Shown: positions 1 to 7,823 of the stretch, piece by piece
Layout: every line of letters starts with the position of its first letter
How positions within the stretch are numbered: position 1 is the stretch's first letter
Origin: Pseudotabrizicola sp031991825
GTDB taxonomy: Bacteria; Pseudomonadota; Alphaproteobacteria; Rhodobacterales; Rhodobacteraceae
Length of the DNA stretch: 64,000 nt
Assembly (NCBI GenBank): GCA_031991825.1
Contig: DALYSR010000001.1
Coordinates: 62,001 to 126,000, forward strand
Direction: 5' to 3'
The notes under the pieces: generated by a model
Told to the model about the DNA's origin: nothing
Database searches by the model: none
Seen by the model: the letters and a program-made list of their open reading frames with translations, nothing else
Program-made: the position numbers and the translations under genes

Positions 1-1
1 A

Positions 2-649
2 GAAGCGGCTTTGGCCGTGGGCCAGTCCAAATCGGCACGATCGCACGCGCTGACCGAACGCGGTGTCACCGCGCAATCCGATCTGGACAGCGTCGATCTG
101 GCCCTGCGCAAGTCAGAGGCGGATCTGATGTCGGCCAAAGCCCAATTGGACATGCAACGCGAGGCGATCAATTCCGCCCAAGCCCAGATTTCCGCCCGTG
201 CCGCCGATATCGCCAAAGCGCAAGCCGCGGTGGAACTTGCGCAGATCGATCTGAATAACACCCGCATCATTGCGCCTGCCGATGGCCATCTGGGCCAAGT
301 CACCGCCCGCGTGGGTCAATATGTGACGCCCGGCACCGCGCTGGTATCTCATGTGGGCCACGAGCTATGGGTGATTGCCAATTTCAAGGAAACCGAAGTC
401 GAAGGCCTGAGCGCGGGGCATGGCGTGACCTTCAGCGTCGATGCTTTGGGCGGACGCGCATTCAGCGGCAAGATTGAAGGCTTCTCGCCCGCAACCGCCT
501 CTGAGTTCAGCATGTTGCAGGGCCAGAACGCCACCGGCAATTTCACCAAGATCGCCCAGCGCCTGCCCTTCCGCATCGCCATCGACGACGGCCAAACCGG
601 AGCCGAACATCTGCTGCCCGGCATGTCCGTGCAAGTCACCGCCAACTAA
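2..649 (+). CDS. HlyD/EmrA-type membrane fusion protein, C-terminal part (5' end outside window)
   Basis: Periplasmic adaptor of a tripartite efflux or secretion system, expected to link an inner-membrane transporter to an outer-membrane channel. The frame is open to the window edge, so about the N-terminal half is missing. Residues visible at the start form an Ala/Gln/Leu-rich alpha-hairpin (coiled coil). They are followed by the lipoyl-like half motif around NNTRIIAPADGHLG, the beta-barrel domain, and a segment ATGNFTKIAQRLPFRI that is typical of the EmrA/AaeA branch. The C-terminus LLPGMSVQV is also characteristic. A TTG at position 11 is in frame but lies in the middle of the hairpin and is not the start. 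The partner MFS transporter would lie to the left, which I infer from the family only. A hairpin terminator follows immediately. Confidence 0.88.
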   Translation, partial: EAALAVGQSKSARSHALTERGVTAQSDLDSVDLALRKSEADLMSAKAQLDMQREAINSAQAQISARAADIAKAQAAVELAQIDLNNTRIIAPADGHLGQVTARVGQYVTPGTALVSHVGHELWVIANFKETEVEGLSAGHGVTFSVDALGGRAFSGKIEGFSPATASEFSMLQGQNATGNFTKIAQRLPFRIAIDDGQTGAEHLLPGMSVQVTAN

Positions 650-654
650 ACATC

Positions 655-682
655 AGGCCGCCTTCGGGCGGCCTTCGCCTTC
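655..682 (+). terminator. Hairpin terminator after the HlyD-family gene
   Basis: Perfect 8-bp stem AGGCCGCC/GGCGGCCT around a TTCG tetraloop, starting 6 bp after the stop codon. The following T-tract is weak (TCGCCTT). Confidence 0.7.
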
Positions 683-776
683 AAGGCCTTACAGTCAAGC
701 ATCCATCACCGCCGCAGGGCATGTCCTAAAATACAGACAAAGGCCCTCTGCAGATAGCAGCCCGAATCCACAATGC

Positions 777-804
777 AAAAGGCCGCCCCGAAGGACGGCC
801 TTTT
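777..804 (-). terminator. Terminator downstream of tRNA-Thr (also works on plus strand)
   Basis: Inverted repeat AAAAGGCCG / CGGCCTTTT flanked by A- and T-runs. It is 24 bp beyond the 3' end of the minus-strand tRNA. The symmetric A/T flanks suit bidirectional termination. Confidence 0.7.
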
Positions 805-827
805 ATGCATATATTCCACTATGTTAG

Positions 828-903
828 TGGTGCCGCTGAAGGGACTCGAACCCCCGACCCCATCATTACGAATGACGTGCTCTACCAGCTGAGCTACAGC
901 GGC
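828..903 (-). tRNA. tRNA-Thr (anticodon CGU)
   Basis: The minus strand folds as a 76-nt cloverleaf. The acceptor arms GCCGCTG and CAGCGGC pair, followed by A and an encoded CCA. The D arm contains AGCTCAGCTGGTAGAGC. The anticodon loop is TTCGTAA between the CGTCA and TGATG arms (one weak pair), giving anticodon CGT, and the T arm carries GGTTCGAGTCC. It is transcribed leftward into the terminator at 777-804, and the end of hemY lies about 80 bp upstream of it. Confidence 0.95.
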
Positions 904-982
904 GCTCTAGATGCGAGTGCTGTCCTAAGCGGCGATCGGGGTTTCGTCAAGCCCCAGAGACATGCGCTTGAGAAATTTGCGC

Positions 983-2494
983 TTAATCGACCCGTGGCTG
1001 TCTGAACTCCTGTTCCGGCAGGTCCGCCATATCGGGCATGACAGGGCGCGACGGCGCTACATCGGCGATGTCATCCGCCATTGGTTTGGCGGTTTGCGGC
1101 GCAGGTGAAGCCGGTTGCGGCTTGCCGACGATCAGCGGCAACAACTCGGTGCCGGTCGGGTTGATCAGTTCGTTCTGCACGGGCGTGCGCCAGCTCAGGG
1201 TGTCGAAACCACCGCAATTGTCGCAAATCGGGTTCCAATTGGCATAGGCCGTCTGGCATTTGTCGCAGCACCATTGCGGACCGCGCGGCGCGGTCATCGC
1301 GCGGGTCAGCCAGCCGCGCACCACGGCATCATCCTGCCCCTCGCCGCGCGAGATGGCGGCGATGATGGTCAGGCAGCGCTGGGTCGGATGCGTGGTCGCC
1401 AGATCGCCCAAGGCACGGCGCGCTTCGGGGAAGTTTTCGGCGGCAACATGCAGTTCGGCCAGCAGCAGCTTGGTCTGTTCGTCATCGGGATGGAGGGCGG
1501 TCAGCACCTTGAAACGCTTCACGCGGTCATTGGCGCTTTCTTCCGGCTCGATTTCGGCGAAAGCCGCGGCCAGATCGGGATGCGGCTGCGCTTCCCATGC
1601 CTTTTTCAGCACGCGGGTCGCGCCCTTCTTGTCCCCCTTGGCCACCAAGGACCGCGCCGCCATGGCCGCTGCAGGGATCAGGTCGGGGGATTTCTTATTG
1701 GCCTCAATCGCCGCTTCACGCGCCTCAATGCTAGAGGCGTCATCCATCACCGCGCGCGCCTCTTGCAAGGCCAAGATCGCATCGCGACGGCGGTAGACAT
1801 CACGCGGCAGTTCGCCCGCTTTCAACTTGGCCCCCAAAGTGGCCCGAGCCCCCGACCAATCCGAAGATTCCGATTGAAGTTTCAGCAGGATATCCTGCAC
1901 CTCGGCATGGCGCGGCTTCATCTGGAAGGCGCGTTCGGCGATCTTCAAAGCCGCCTCGCGATCCCCTTCGACCAGCTTTTGATTCAGCAAGCCGCGCAAA
2001 GCCACGAAACGGGTCTTTTCATCCGTCAGCAAGCGCTTATAGGCATCGGTCGCGCGGCGGGTATCGCCCACCGCTTCCGCCGCTTGCGCCATCAGGATCG
2101 TGGTCAGCTCGGGCTGGCCCAGATAGCGTTCTGCCTTCTGCGCGCGGGCCAAGGCCACACGCGGCTCGCCCGATGCCAAGGCCATCATGCCTTCCGACAA
2201 GGCGGTATAGCCCTTGCGTTCGCGGTTACGCGTGAAATGGCGCGACAAAGCGGTTTCATCGCCATTGATGAAACGCACAATCGCAACCAGCAGCCCCGAC
2301 ACCCGCAGCAATACCCACAAAGCAGCCGTGCCGAGCAACGCCAAGATCACGGCTTGCAACGGCCCGATCATGAACTCCCAACCGGCGACGGTAATATGGA
2401 TGCCGGGACCGGTATCCAGCAACCAGCCCGCGCCTGCGGTCAAAGCCGCGATAATAATGACAAAAAGGATGACCTTCAGCAGCGTCCACAGCAT
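983..2494 (-). CDS. hemY: HemY-type heme biosynthesis membrane protein with TPR region and C-terminal zinc ribbon
   Basis: Inner-membrane TPR protein of the alphaproteobacterial hem operon. Its exact role is unclear even in the family, where it is linked to late porphyrin steps by genetics and operon context. The predicted 503-residue product has a transmembrane helix at about 3-25, a second hydrophobic segment at about 42-75 (HemY N-terminal domain), a long helical TPR-like region, and a Cys-rich C-terminal ribbon starting near residue 409 (CCDKC...CDNC) that could bind zinc. I chose the ATG at 2494, which begins the membrane helix and lies 4 bp after the mic60 stop. The frame stays open further upstream, but that extension overlaps mic60 and looks noncoding. 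It is the last gene of hemD-mic60-hemY. Confidence 0.88.
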   Translation of the reverse strand: MLWTLLKVILFVIIIAALTAGAGWLLDTGPGIHITVAGWEFMIGPLQAVILALLGTAALWVLLRVSGLLVAIVRFINGDETALSRHFTRNRERKGYTALSEGMMALASGEPRVALARAQKAERYLGQPELTTILMAQAAEAVGDTRRATDAYKRLLTDEKTRFVALRGLLNQKLVEGDREAALKIAERAFQMKPRHAEVQDILLKLQSESSDWSGARATLGAKLKAGELPRDVYRRRDAILALQEARAVMDDASSIEAREAAIEANKKSPDLIPAAAMAARSLVAKGDKKGATRVLKKAWEAQPHPDLAAAFAEIEPEESANDRVKRFKVLTALHPDDEQTKLLLAELHVAAENFPEARRALGDLATTHPTQRCLTIIAAISRGEGQDDAVVRGWLTRAMTAPRGPQWCCDKCQTAYANWNPICDNCGGFDTLSWRTPVQNELINPTGTELLPLIVGKPQPASPAPQTAKPMADDIADVAPSRPVMPDMADLPEQEFRQPRVD

Positions 2495-2498
2495 GATG

Positions 2499-3767
2499 TC
2501 ACTCCCCGACGCGGGTGGATACGGCATCAAGCGCGGCCAAGGCGTCTTGGCGCAAAGTGGCGCGTTCGACCCAAGGCGCCATCTTCGCCTGACCTTCCGC
2601 GGGAAGGCTGGCGATTTCGCCAAGTGCTTTGGCAAGATCACCGCTGGCAACGGCCGCTTCCGCACGCGACAGCACGGCATCGGGGTCCGATCCCTCGCGC
2701 GGTTCAAGCGAGCGCGCACCGGATGTTGTCTGCAGGAAAGACGTGAAACGCTGGCCCCAAGTATCGCCCATATCTGCCTTCAACGAGGTTTCCAAAGCCG
2801 CACGGGCGGCGGCGGGGAAATCCTGTGCCAGATCGCCAAGGCTTGGGATGCCGCCTGCGGCTGTGCGGGTCATGACGTCGGGCAAATCACTCAGGCCCAG
2901 TTCCTGCAACGCCCCCGCATAGGGCTGACCCGCATCCATCGCCACCCGGATCTGGCCCAAAGCGGCCCGTTGTGCGATCTTGGCGGCGGTTTCACTGGCG
3001 GAAGCTTCCAGCTTCTTGGCCTGATCCTGCGCGGCGGCAAGGCTGGCTTCGGCTTCGGCCACTTTGGCCGCAACACCTTGGGTCAACTGATTGCGCAGCA
3101 GGTCCAATTGTTCGGGGCTTAGCCCGTCCCCCATCACCCCGACCGGAGCCGCCGGACGGCTTTCCATGGCCCCCACCCGCTGATCAAGCGCGGCCAAAGC
3201 CTCTTGCAACGGCGACAGATCGGGTGCCTTCACCTCTGGCGCGGGTTTGGTTTCCAAGGCGGCCAATCGCTCGGCCAAAGTCGCATCAGGCGTGGGACGG
3301 GATTCCAGTGCGGCCAATCGGGTTTCCAGATCGGCAAGCTGGGGTCCGCTCTGCCCCATCAAACTGGGGATCGGCGCATAGATCGCCAAGCCATAGCCTG
3401 CCGCGACCGCAATCACGCCACCCAGCAGGCTTCCCAAAAAGCCCGCCCCCCCGCGCGAGGATTTTTCGGCCTTAACTGGTGCGACAACAGTTTCAGATAC
3501 GGGCGGAAGATCGGTTGCGGACACGGAAGGCATCTCATGTTTTGGGAAATCTGCGGCAGGTTTGGCATCCGGCTTTTCGACAAAGGGCGGCACATCGCCT
3601 TTTGCTTCGGCCGCGATCGCCTCTTCCAAGATAGGATCGGAAACGGATGCCTCGACGCTATCTGGTGGCAAATCTTCAGTCACGGTTTTTAGCGTGACTT
3701 GATCCGTCACCTCAGAGCCGACAGCTTTCGCTTTGGCATCGACATCAATACGGTCAGAATCCGACAT
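2499..3767 (-). CDS. Mic60/mitofilin-like inner-membrane protein (COG4223 family)
   Basis: A 422-residue homolog of mitochondrial mitofilin/Mic60. In alphaproteobacteria this family shapes the inner membrane and contacts the outer-membrane assembly machinery, and its gene is characteristically placed inside the hem operon (established knowledge). Seen here: an acidic, Pro-rich disordered N-terminus (1-105), one transmembrane helix at about 109-132 (Gly/Ala rich), a long Ala/Glu/Leu coiled-coil region to about 270, and a helical C-terminal mitofilin-type domain. It lies between hemD (96-bp gap) and hemY (4-bp gap), so the three genes are probably cotranscribed. The evidence is architecture plus synteny; the sequence itself is low complexity. 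Confidence 0.82.
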   Translation of the reverse strand: MSDSDRIDVDAKAKAVGSEVTDQVTLKTVTEDLPPDSVEASVSDPILEEAIAAEAKGDVPPFVEKPDAKPAADFPKHEMPSVSATDLPPVSETVVAPVKAEKSSRGGAGFLGSLLGGVIAVAAGYGLAIYAPIPSLMGQSGPQLADLETRLAALESRPTPDATLAERLAALETKPAPEVKAPDLSPLQEALAALDQRVGAMESRPAAPVGVMGDGLSPEQLDLLRNQLTQGVAAKVAEAEASLAAAQDQAKKLEASASETAAKIAQRAALGQIRVAMDAGQPYAGALQELGLSDLPDVMTRTAAGGIPSLGDLAQDFPAAARAALETSLKADMGDTWGQRFTSFLQTTSGARSLEPREGSDPDAVLSRAEAAVASGDLAKALGEIASLPAEGQAKMAPWVERATLRQDALAALDAVSTRVGE

Positions 3768-3863
3768 CTCGTATCCTTAATTTTCGTCCCCAATCAGGGG
3801 ATTAGCATGAAAGGCATCTTGCGGCCAAACCAAGATACCGCAAGCCAAATTCCGCGCCGCACC

Positions 3864-4586
3864 CTAGGATAGGAAACGGTCCATCTGGGCAAGGAGTTCC
3901 GCTTGCGACGGCGATTTGGCCACCGCGATTTTCGCGCCATCATAGGGACCGAATGCAGTTTGAACAGCGGGACTTAACGCAAGGATAACCAATTCCGCGC
4001 GCACCGATACATCCTGCAACCGCGCCCTGAACAAGCGTCCCGCCCGAGGCGACATTATCGGCACCAAAAGCCGCCCCTGCTGCGACAGGCGCAAACGGGC
4101 GGCAGCGGTCAGATCCTGTTCTTCTTGGGCATAGACCACCGCCCCACGGGCGGGAAGACCGGCACGGCTCAGATCGCCCGCAATATCTCCGGTCACGTCG
4201 CGGCCATGCAGATGCAGGAACGGCCCCGCCTGCGGATGGCGGTGCAGCAGGGCCAATAAAGACACCGCATCGCCTTCGGCTTCGATGGTCGCATAGCCCT
4301 GCGCTTGCGCGACTTCAGCCGTGCGCGATCCCACGCAGAATGCCAGATCCGGCAGGCGGTCCCGCAGCGGCGCTGCGGCAAGCACGCCGGTTTCGGATGT
4401 GAAGATGACAGCCCTAAAGCCGCCTGCAATCGCGGGCAGGTCAGGCTGAAAATACCGCGCCACCATCAGCGGGCTGTCATGCACCACCAGATCCATGCCG
4501 TAACGCGCACACAATTGCGCGTGAAATCGGGCCGCTTGCGGCGCGGGACGCAGGTTAAGGACATCGGGGCGGGATTGCGGGACCAT
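3864..4586 (-). CDS. hemD: Uroporphyrinogen-III synthase
   Basis: Cyclises hydroxymethylbilane with inversion of ring D to give uroporphyrinogen III, the precursor of heme, siroheme and cobalamin; cytosolic. The 240-residue product has the expected length. Family landmarks are VIFTSETGV (about residue 60), CVGSRTAEVAQAQGY (about 83) and FLHLHGRDVTGDI (about 123), spread over a two-domain fold. Sequence conservation in HemD is always poor, so the call also rests on its position before mic60-hemY. The hemC gene that commonly precedes hemD in related genomes is absent: the next gene upstream is tsaD on the other strand, only 45 bp away. Confidence 0.88.
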   Translation of the reverse strand: MVPQSRPDVLNLRPAPQAARFHAQLCARYGMDLVVHDSPLMVARYFQPDLPAIAGGFRAVIFTSETGVLAAAPLRDRLPDLAFCVGSRTAEVAQAQGYATIEAEGDAVSLLALLHRHPQAGPFLHLHGRDVTGDIAGDLSRAGLPARGAVVYAQEEQDLTAAARLRLSQQGRLLVPIMSPRAGRLFRARLQDVSVRAELVILALSPAVQTAFGPYDGAKIAVAKSPSQAELLAQMDRFLS

Positions 4587-4631
4587 GGTTCAGGTGTTAC
4601 CTGCCAAGGCACGCATCCGCAACGGTTGAGC

Positions 4632-5744
4632 ATGTCTGATCCCCATTCCCCCCCTTCCCTGACCTTCCTTGGCATTGAATCGAGCTGCGATGATAGCGCG
4701 GCAGCGGTGGTGCGCCTGCATCACAATGGCGAGGCTGAAATCCTGTCATCGGTCGTCGAGGGCCAGGTGGCGCTGCATGCGGCTTTCGGCGGCGTGGTCC
4801 CCGAAATCGCCGCGCGCGCCCATGCGGAACGGTTGGATGGCTGCGTCGCGGAAGCGTTGCAGCAATCGGGGCTGGCATTGCGCGATCTGGACGGGATTGC
4901 CGTCACCGCAGGGCCGGGGCTGATCGGCGGCGTGTTGTCGGGCGTGATGCTGGCCAAGGGCTTGGCGGCGGGCAGCGGTCTGCCGATGGTGGGGGTGAAC
5001 CACCTTGCGGGCCATGCCCTGACCCCGCGCCTGACGGATGGCTTGGATTACCCCTATCTGATGCTGCTGGTGTCGGGTGGGCATTGCCAGTTCCTGATCG
5101 CCAAGGGCAGCGAAAGTTTCAGCCGTATCGGCGGCACCATCGATGACGCGCCGGGTGAAGCCTTTGACAAGACCGCCAAGCTGTTGGGCCTTGCCCAACC
5201 CGGTGGCCCGATTGTCGAAGCCGAAGCCGCTTTGGGCGATGTGAAACGCTTCAAATTCCCCCGCCCCCTGCTGGATCGTCCGGGCTGTGACATGTCGTTT
5301 TCGGGCCTGAAGACGGCGCTGCTGCGTGCCCGAGACGAGATCATCGCCCAAAAAGGCGGGCTGACGGTGCAAGACCGTCGCGATCTTTGCGCGGGCTTCC
5401 AAGCCGCTGTCGCCGCCGTGCTGCGCGAAAAGACCCGCCGTGCGATCGAGGTTTACCTGCAGGAAAACCCCGCGCGCCCCGCGATTGCGGTGGCCGGTGG
5501 CGTGGCCGCAAACAAGACCATCCGTGCCACCTTGGAAGAGCTATGCGCCGAGCATGGTTTGGAATTCTTGGCGCCCCCCTTGCGTCTTTGCACCGATAAC
5601 GCGGCAATGATCGCCTATGCGGGGATCGAACGCTTCATGCTGGGCCATACCGATGATGCAACACTGTCGGCGCGCCCGCGCTGGCCGCTGGACCAAACGG
5701 CACCCGCGCTGCTAGGGTCCGGCAAGAAGGGCGCCAAAGCCTGA
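4632..5744 (+). CDS. tsaD: tRNA N6-threonylcarbamoyladenosine synthesis protein TsaD
   Basis: Metal-dependent transferase that moves threonylcarbamoyl from TC-AMP onto A37 of ANN-decoding tRNAs, working with TsaB, TsaE and TsaC. The 370-residue protein has the ASKHA signature at the start (LGIESSCDDSAAAVV), the metal-binding HAERLDG-like and NHLAGHA histidines (about residues 118-122), MLLVSGGHCQF, and the C-terminal VAGGVAANKTIR and CTDNAAMIAYAG motifs. The start was placed at the ATG giving MSDPHSPP, because the frame further upstream runs through hemD. It begins 45 bp from the divergent hemD start and probably shares its promoter region. tsaE lies at 16.4 kb. Confidence 0.96.
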   Translation: MSDPHSPPSLTFLGIESSCDDSAAAVVRLHHNGEAEILSSVVEGQVALHAAFGGVVPEIAARAHAERLDGCVAEALQQSGLALRDLDGIAVTAGPGLIGGVLSGVMLAKGLAAGSGLPMVGVNHLAGHALTPRLTDGLDYPYLMLLVSGGHCQFLIAKGSESFSRIGGTIDDAPGEAFDKTAKLLGLAQPGGPIVEAEAALGDVKRFKFPRPLLDRPGCDMSFSGLKTALLRARDEIIAQKGGLTVQDRRDLCAGFQAAVAAVLREKTRRAIEVYLQENPARPAIAVAGGVAANKTIRATLEELCAEHGLEFLAPPLRLCTDNAAMIAYAGIERFMLGHTDDATLSARPRWPLDQTAPALLGSGKKGAKA

Positions 5745-5774
5745 CGCCATTCGCATTTTCATAGGAGCCTATCC

Positions 5775-6044
5775 ATGCTTGCCGCGCTGATCTGCATCGA
5801 CAAAATCGGTCATCTGCAAACCCGCCTCGACACCCGTCCGGCCCATGTCGACTATCTGAAGCAGACCGGCGTTGTCTCGCAGGCCGGTCCTTTCCTGAAT
5901 GAAGCGGGCGAGATGATCGGGTCTTTGGTCATTCTGGATGTGGCCAGTTTGGCAGATGCCGAAGCTTGGGCAGCAGCAGATCCCTATGCCAAGGCGGGGC
6001 TGTTTGAAACGGTCACCATCCGCGAATGGAAAAAGGTCATCTGA
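5775..6044 (+). CDS. YciI-family protein
   Basis: An 89-residue ferredoxin-like-fold protein of the YciI family, whose members are small dimeric putative enzymes with a conserved His/Asp pair and mostly unknown substrate. Seen here are RPAHVDYLK (the His-Asp site at about residues 25-26), the GPFLNEAGEMIGS loop, and the C-terminal DPYAKAGLFETVTIREWK block. It starts 30 bp after tsaD behind AGGAG and overlaps the EVE gene by TGATG, so tsaD-yciI-EVE looks like one transcription unit. This tsaD-yciI-EVE grouping is common in Rhodobacterales, often with gpsA between tsaD and yciI; gpsA is missing here. Confidence 0.9.
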   Translation: MLAALICIDKIGHLQTRLDTRPAHVDYLKQTGVVSQAGPFLNEAGEMIGSLVILDVASLADAEAWAAADPYAKAGLFETVTIREWKKVI

Positions 6045-6463
6045 TGGCATTCTGGCTGTTCAAATCCGAACCCGACACATGGGGCTGGCCGCATCAGGTT
6101 GCCAAAGGTGATGCGGGTGAAGAATGGAGCGGCGTGCGCAACTATCAGGCGCGCAATAACATGCGCGCCATGCGCTGCGGCGATCGCGGCTTTTTCTACC
6201 ATTCCAACATCGGCAAAGAAATCGTCGGCACCGTCGAGGTGATCCGCGAAAGCGCGCCGGACAGCACGTCTGATGATCCGCGCTGGGACTGCGTGACCAT
6301 CAAGGCCCTGCAACCATTGCTGCGGCCTGTGACATTGGAAGACTGCAAAGCCCATCCCGAGCTGCAGGACATGGCCTTGGTCAAATCCATGCGCCTGTCG
6401 GTGCAACCTGTCACGCCAGAGGAATGGGATCTGATCTGCCGATTGGGCGGCATTGCGCCTTAA
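6044..6463 (+). CDS. EVE domain protein (thymocyte nuclear protein 1/YTH-like fold)
   Basis: A 139-residue single-domain protein of the EVE family, a PUA/YTH-like fold predicted to bind modified bases in DNA or RNA. Diagnostic segments are FWLFKSEPDTWGW at the N-terminus, EWSGVRNYQARNNMRAM at about 26-42, GDRGFFYHSN, and IVGTVEVIRE. I chose the ATG at 6044 because it overlaps the yciI stop (translational coupling) and starts the conserved block; a longer frame begins inside yciI. Its cellular role in housekeeping settings is unknown; elsewhere EVE domains are fused to restriction enzymes that target modified bases. Confidence 0.92.
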   Translation: MAFWLFKSEPDTWGWPHQVAKGDAGEEWSGVRNYQARNNMRAMRCGDRGFFYHSNIGKEIVGTVEVIRESAPDSTSDDPRWDCVTIKALQPLLRPVTLEDCKAHPELQDMALVKSMRLSVQPVTPEEWDLICRLGGIAP

Positions 6464-6715
6464 TGGATAAAATTGGAGGGCCCCGACCCCCCGGAACCCT
6501 CCATCCACCCCGCGTGCCCCAATTATGCACCACACGCGACCGTTTCTGGTTGTTTCCGGACATCCTGCCCTTCATGTCTTTTCACGATACGGGGAATCAC
6601 CCCCAAGCCGCAATCACCAAGCGTTTAAGATTGTCGATCAGACGTTAACCGGTTGCCAAGCATGACAATCCCCGCCGCAGATGCGACGGGGAAATGCATG
6701 GATAGCGGGTGGGGA
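6464..6715. other. Intergenic region, no gene seen
   Basis: A 252-bp convergent gap between the EVE gene and the DUF2853 gene. It contains a CCCCGCCGC...GCGACGGGG inverted repeat at 6668-6690 (one mismatch), a possible terminator, and a GGAGGG/CCCTCC pair at 6475-6502. I see no RNA gene or coding frame with a credible start. Confidence 0.5.
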
Positions 6716-7057
6716 TCAGCCGTAGATGGCTTGCTTGCCGAAATGGGTGGCGAGCAAATAATAGAACACCGCGCGATATTTATTGCGGTTCGACCGGCCG
6801 TATTTATCGACCATCGCGTTGATGCCTTCCATCAATTCCGGCCCATCCTTCAGACCCAACTTCTTCATCAGGAAGTTCTTTTTGATGGTTTCCAGCTCTT
6901 CGGGATCGCTGGCCGCAATCGTGGACGCATCTTCGTTGTAAATTGCCGGACCGCAGCCGATGGTGACTTTGGTCAGCAAGTCCATATCGGGTTTGACTTG
7001 GCATTTCTCTTCCAGATCGGCCGCATATTTCGCGATCAATTCACTGCGCTTGCTCAT
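6716..7057 (-). CDS. DUF2853 family protein
   Basis: A 113-residue soluble, helical, Lys/Glu-rich protein recognised as DUF2853, a small uncharacterised family found in alphaproteobacteria and others. The N-terminal SKRSELIAKYAADL, the central GPAIYNEDASTIA and the C-terminal RNKYRAVFYYLLATHFGK blocks are the conserved parts. I chose the ATG at 7057 because GAGGGGA sits 8 nt upstream; an earlier in-frame ATG at 7072 has no such site and would overlap this SD. There is no signal peptide or membrane segment. It appears monocistronic. Function unknown. Confidence 0.82.
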   Translation of the reverse strand: MSKRSELIAKYAADLEEKCQVKPDMDLLTKVTIGCGPAIYNEDASTIAASDPEELETIKKNFLMKKLGLKDGPELMEGINAMVDKYGRSNRNKYRAVFYYLLATHFGKQAIYG

Positions 7058-7152
7058 CTGTCGTCCCCTCATGAATGGTCACTAAAAATCTATACCTAAG
7101 ATTAGGCACAAGGCTGCACTCGCTCAAAGGAAAATAATGCGGAATGGCGAAA

Positions 7153-7707
7153 CTAAGCCAATGCAAGATCGATGCGGTATTGGTTTCCGGTCACCTTCAA
7201 CCCCATATCTGCGCGCAAGATCGCCGAAACCGCATGACGCACCGGTGTTTGACCGGCACGCGCCTCCCAATAATAATCATCCCCCGCAATGATGCCGCCT
7301 TGCTTTACCTTGCGCAGACTTAGCGACAAATCATTGTCAATGAAGGGAAAATTATGGTTTCCATCCAGATAGACCCAATCCAGTGAATGATCTTCGAACT
7401 GCGCGAGCCCCGCATCCGATGTCATGCGATGGATCTTCACCCGCGGATCACCTGCAAATTTGGCACAAACCGCGTGATAGCGCGCTTCCATCAGATGCGC
7501 GTTCTTCTTTTTGCCGAAACCGGTATTCGAAAACGCGGGCAAATAAAGCCAGGGGTCAATCAGATGCAATGCACGCGGCGCACATATCTGCAGGATACGA
7601 CTGGAAAAATTCCCTTCCCAGACACCGATTTCAGCAACAACCCCGCCCTTGGGCAAGCTGTCAAGCAAAGCATCACGGGTGCGTTCCCGTTTCGATTGGT
7701 CTTCCAT
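7153..7707 (-). CDS. Class I SAM-dependent methyltransferase (small, uncharacterised)
   Basis: A 184-residue Rossmann methyltransferase. Motif I is VVAEIGVWEGNFS (about residues 23-35), an acidic ribose contact follows in LHLIDPW, LDWVYLDGNHNF forms motif IV, and GGIIAGDDYYW follows it. The layout resembles the Methyltransf_24/TylF-like group that often modifies sugars or small molecules, but the substrate cannot be read from the sequence. The ATG at 7707 has AGGAG 7 nt upstream. It lies downstream of ahcY on the same strand but beyond a strong hairpin. Proximity to SAH hydrolase and a glycosyltransferase suggests, without proving, surface glycan modification. Confidence 0.75.
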   Translation of the reverse strand: MEDQSKRERTRDALLDSLPKGGVVAEIGVWEGNFSSRILQICAPRALHLIDPWLYLPAFSNTGFGKKKNAHLMEARYHAVCAKFAGDPRVKIHRMTSDAGLAQFEDHSLDWVYLDGNHNFPFIDNDLSLSLRKVKQGGIIAGDDYYWEARAGQTPVRHAVSAILRADMGLKVTGNQYRIDLALA

Positions 7708-7772
7708 CGGAACTCCTTCGGCCATCCGCCTCTCGCCTACCGAGTGAAACCCCAAATTCACCAAGAAAAAGT

Positions 7773-7801
7773 AAAGCCTGCCCCGAAGGGCAGGCTTTTT
7801 C
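7773..7801 (-). terminator. Terminator of ahcY
   Basis: Perfect 9-bp stem AGCCTGCCC/GGGCAGGCT with a CGAA loop, 23 bp beyond the ahcY stop. On the minus strand it is followed by TTTAC then a T5 run; on the plus strand a T5 run is adjacent, so it may act both ways. Confidence 0.8.
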
Positions 7802-7823
7802 TAACCATACAGGCAGAATGAGA

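Noticed and set aside
1115..2746. 543-codon plus-strand open frame opposite hemY
   Set aside because: Shadow of hemY; no domain, biased composition and no SD.
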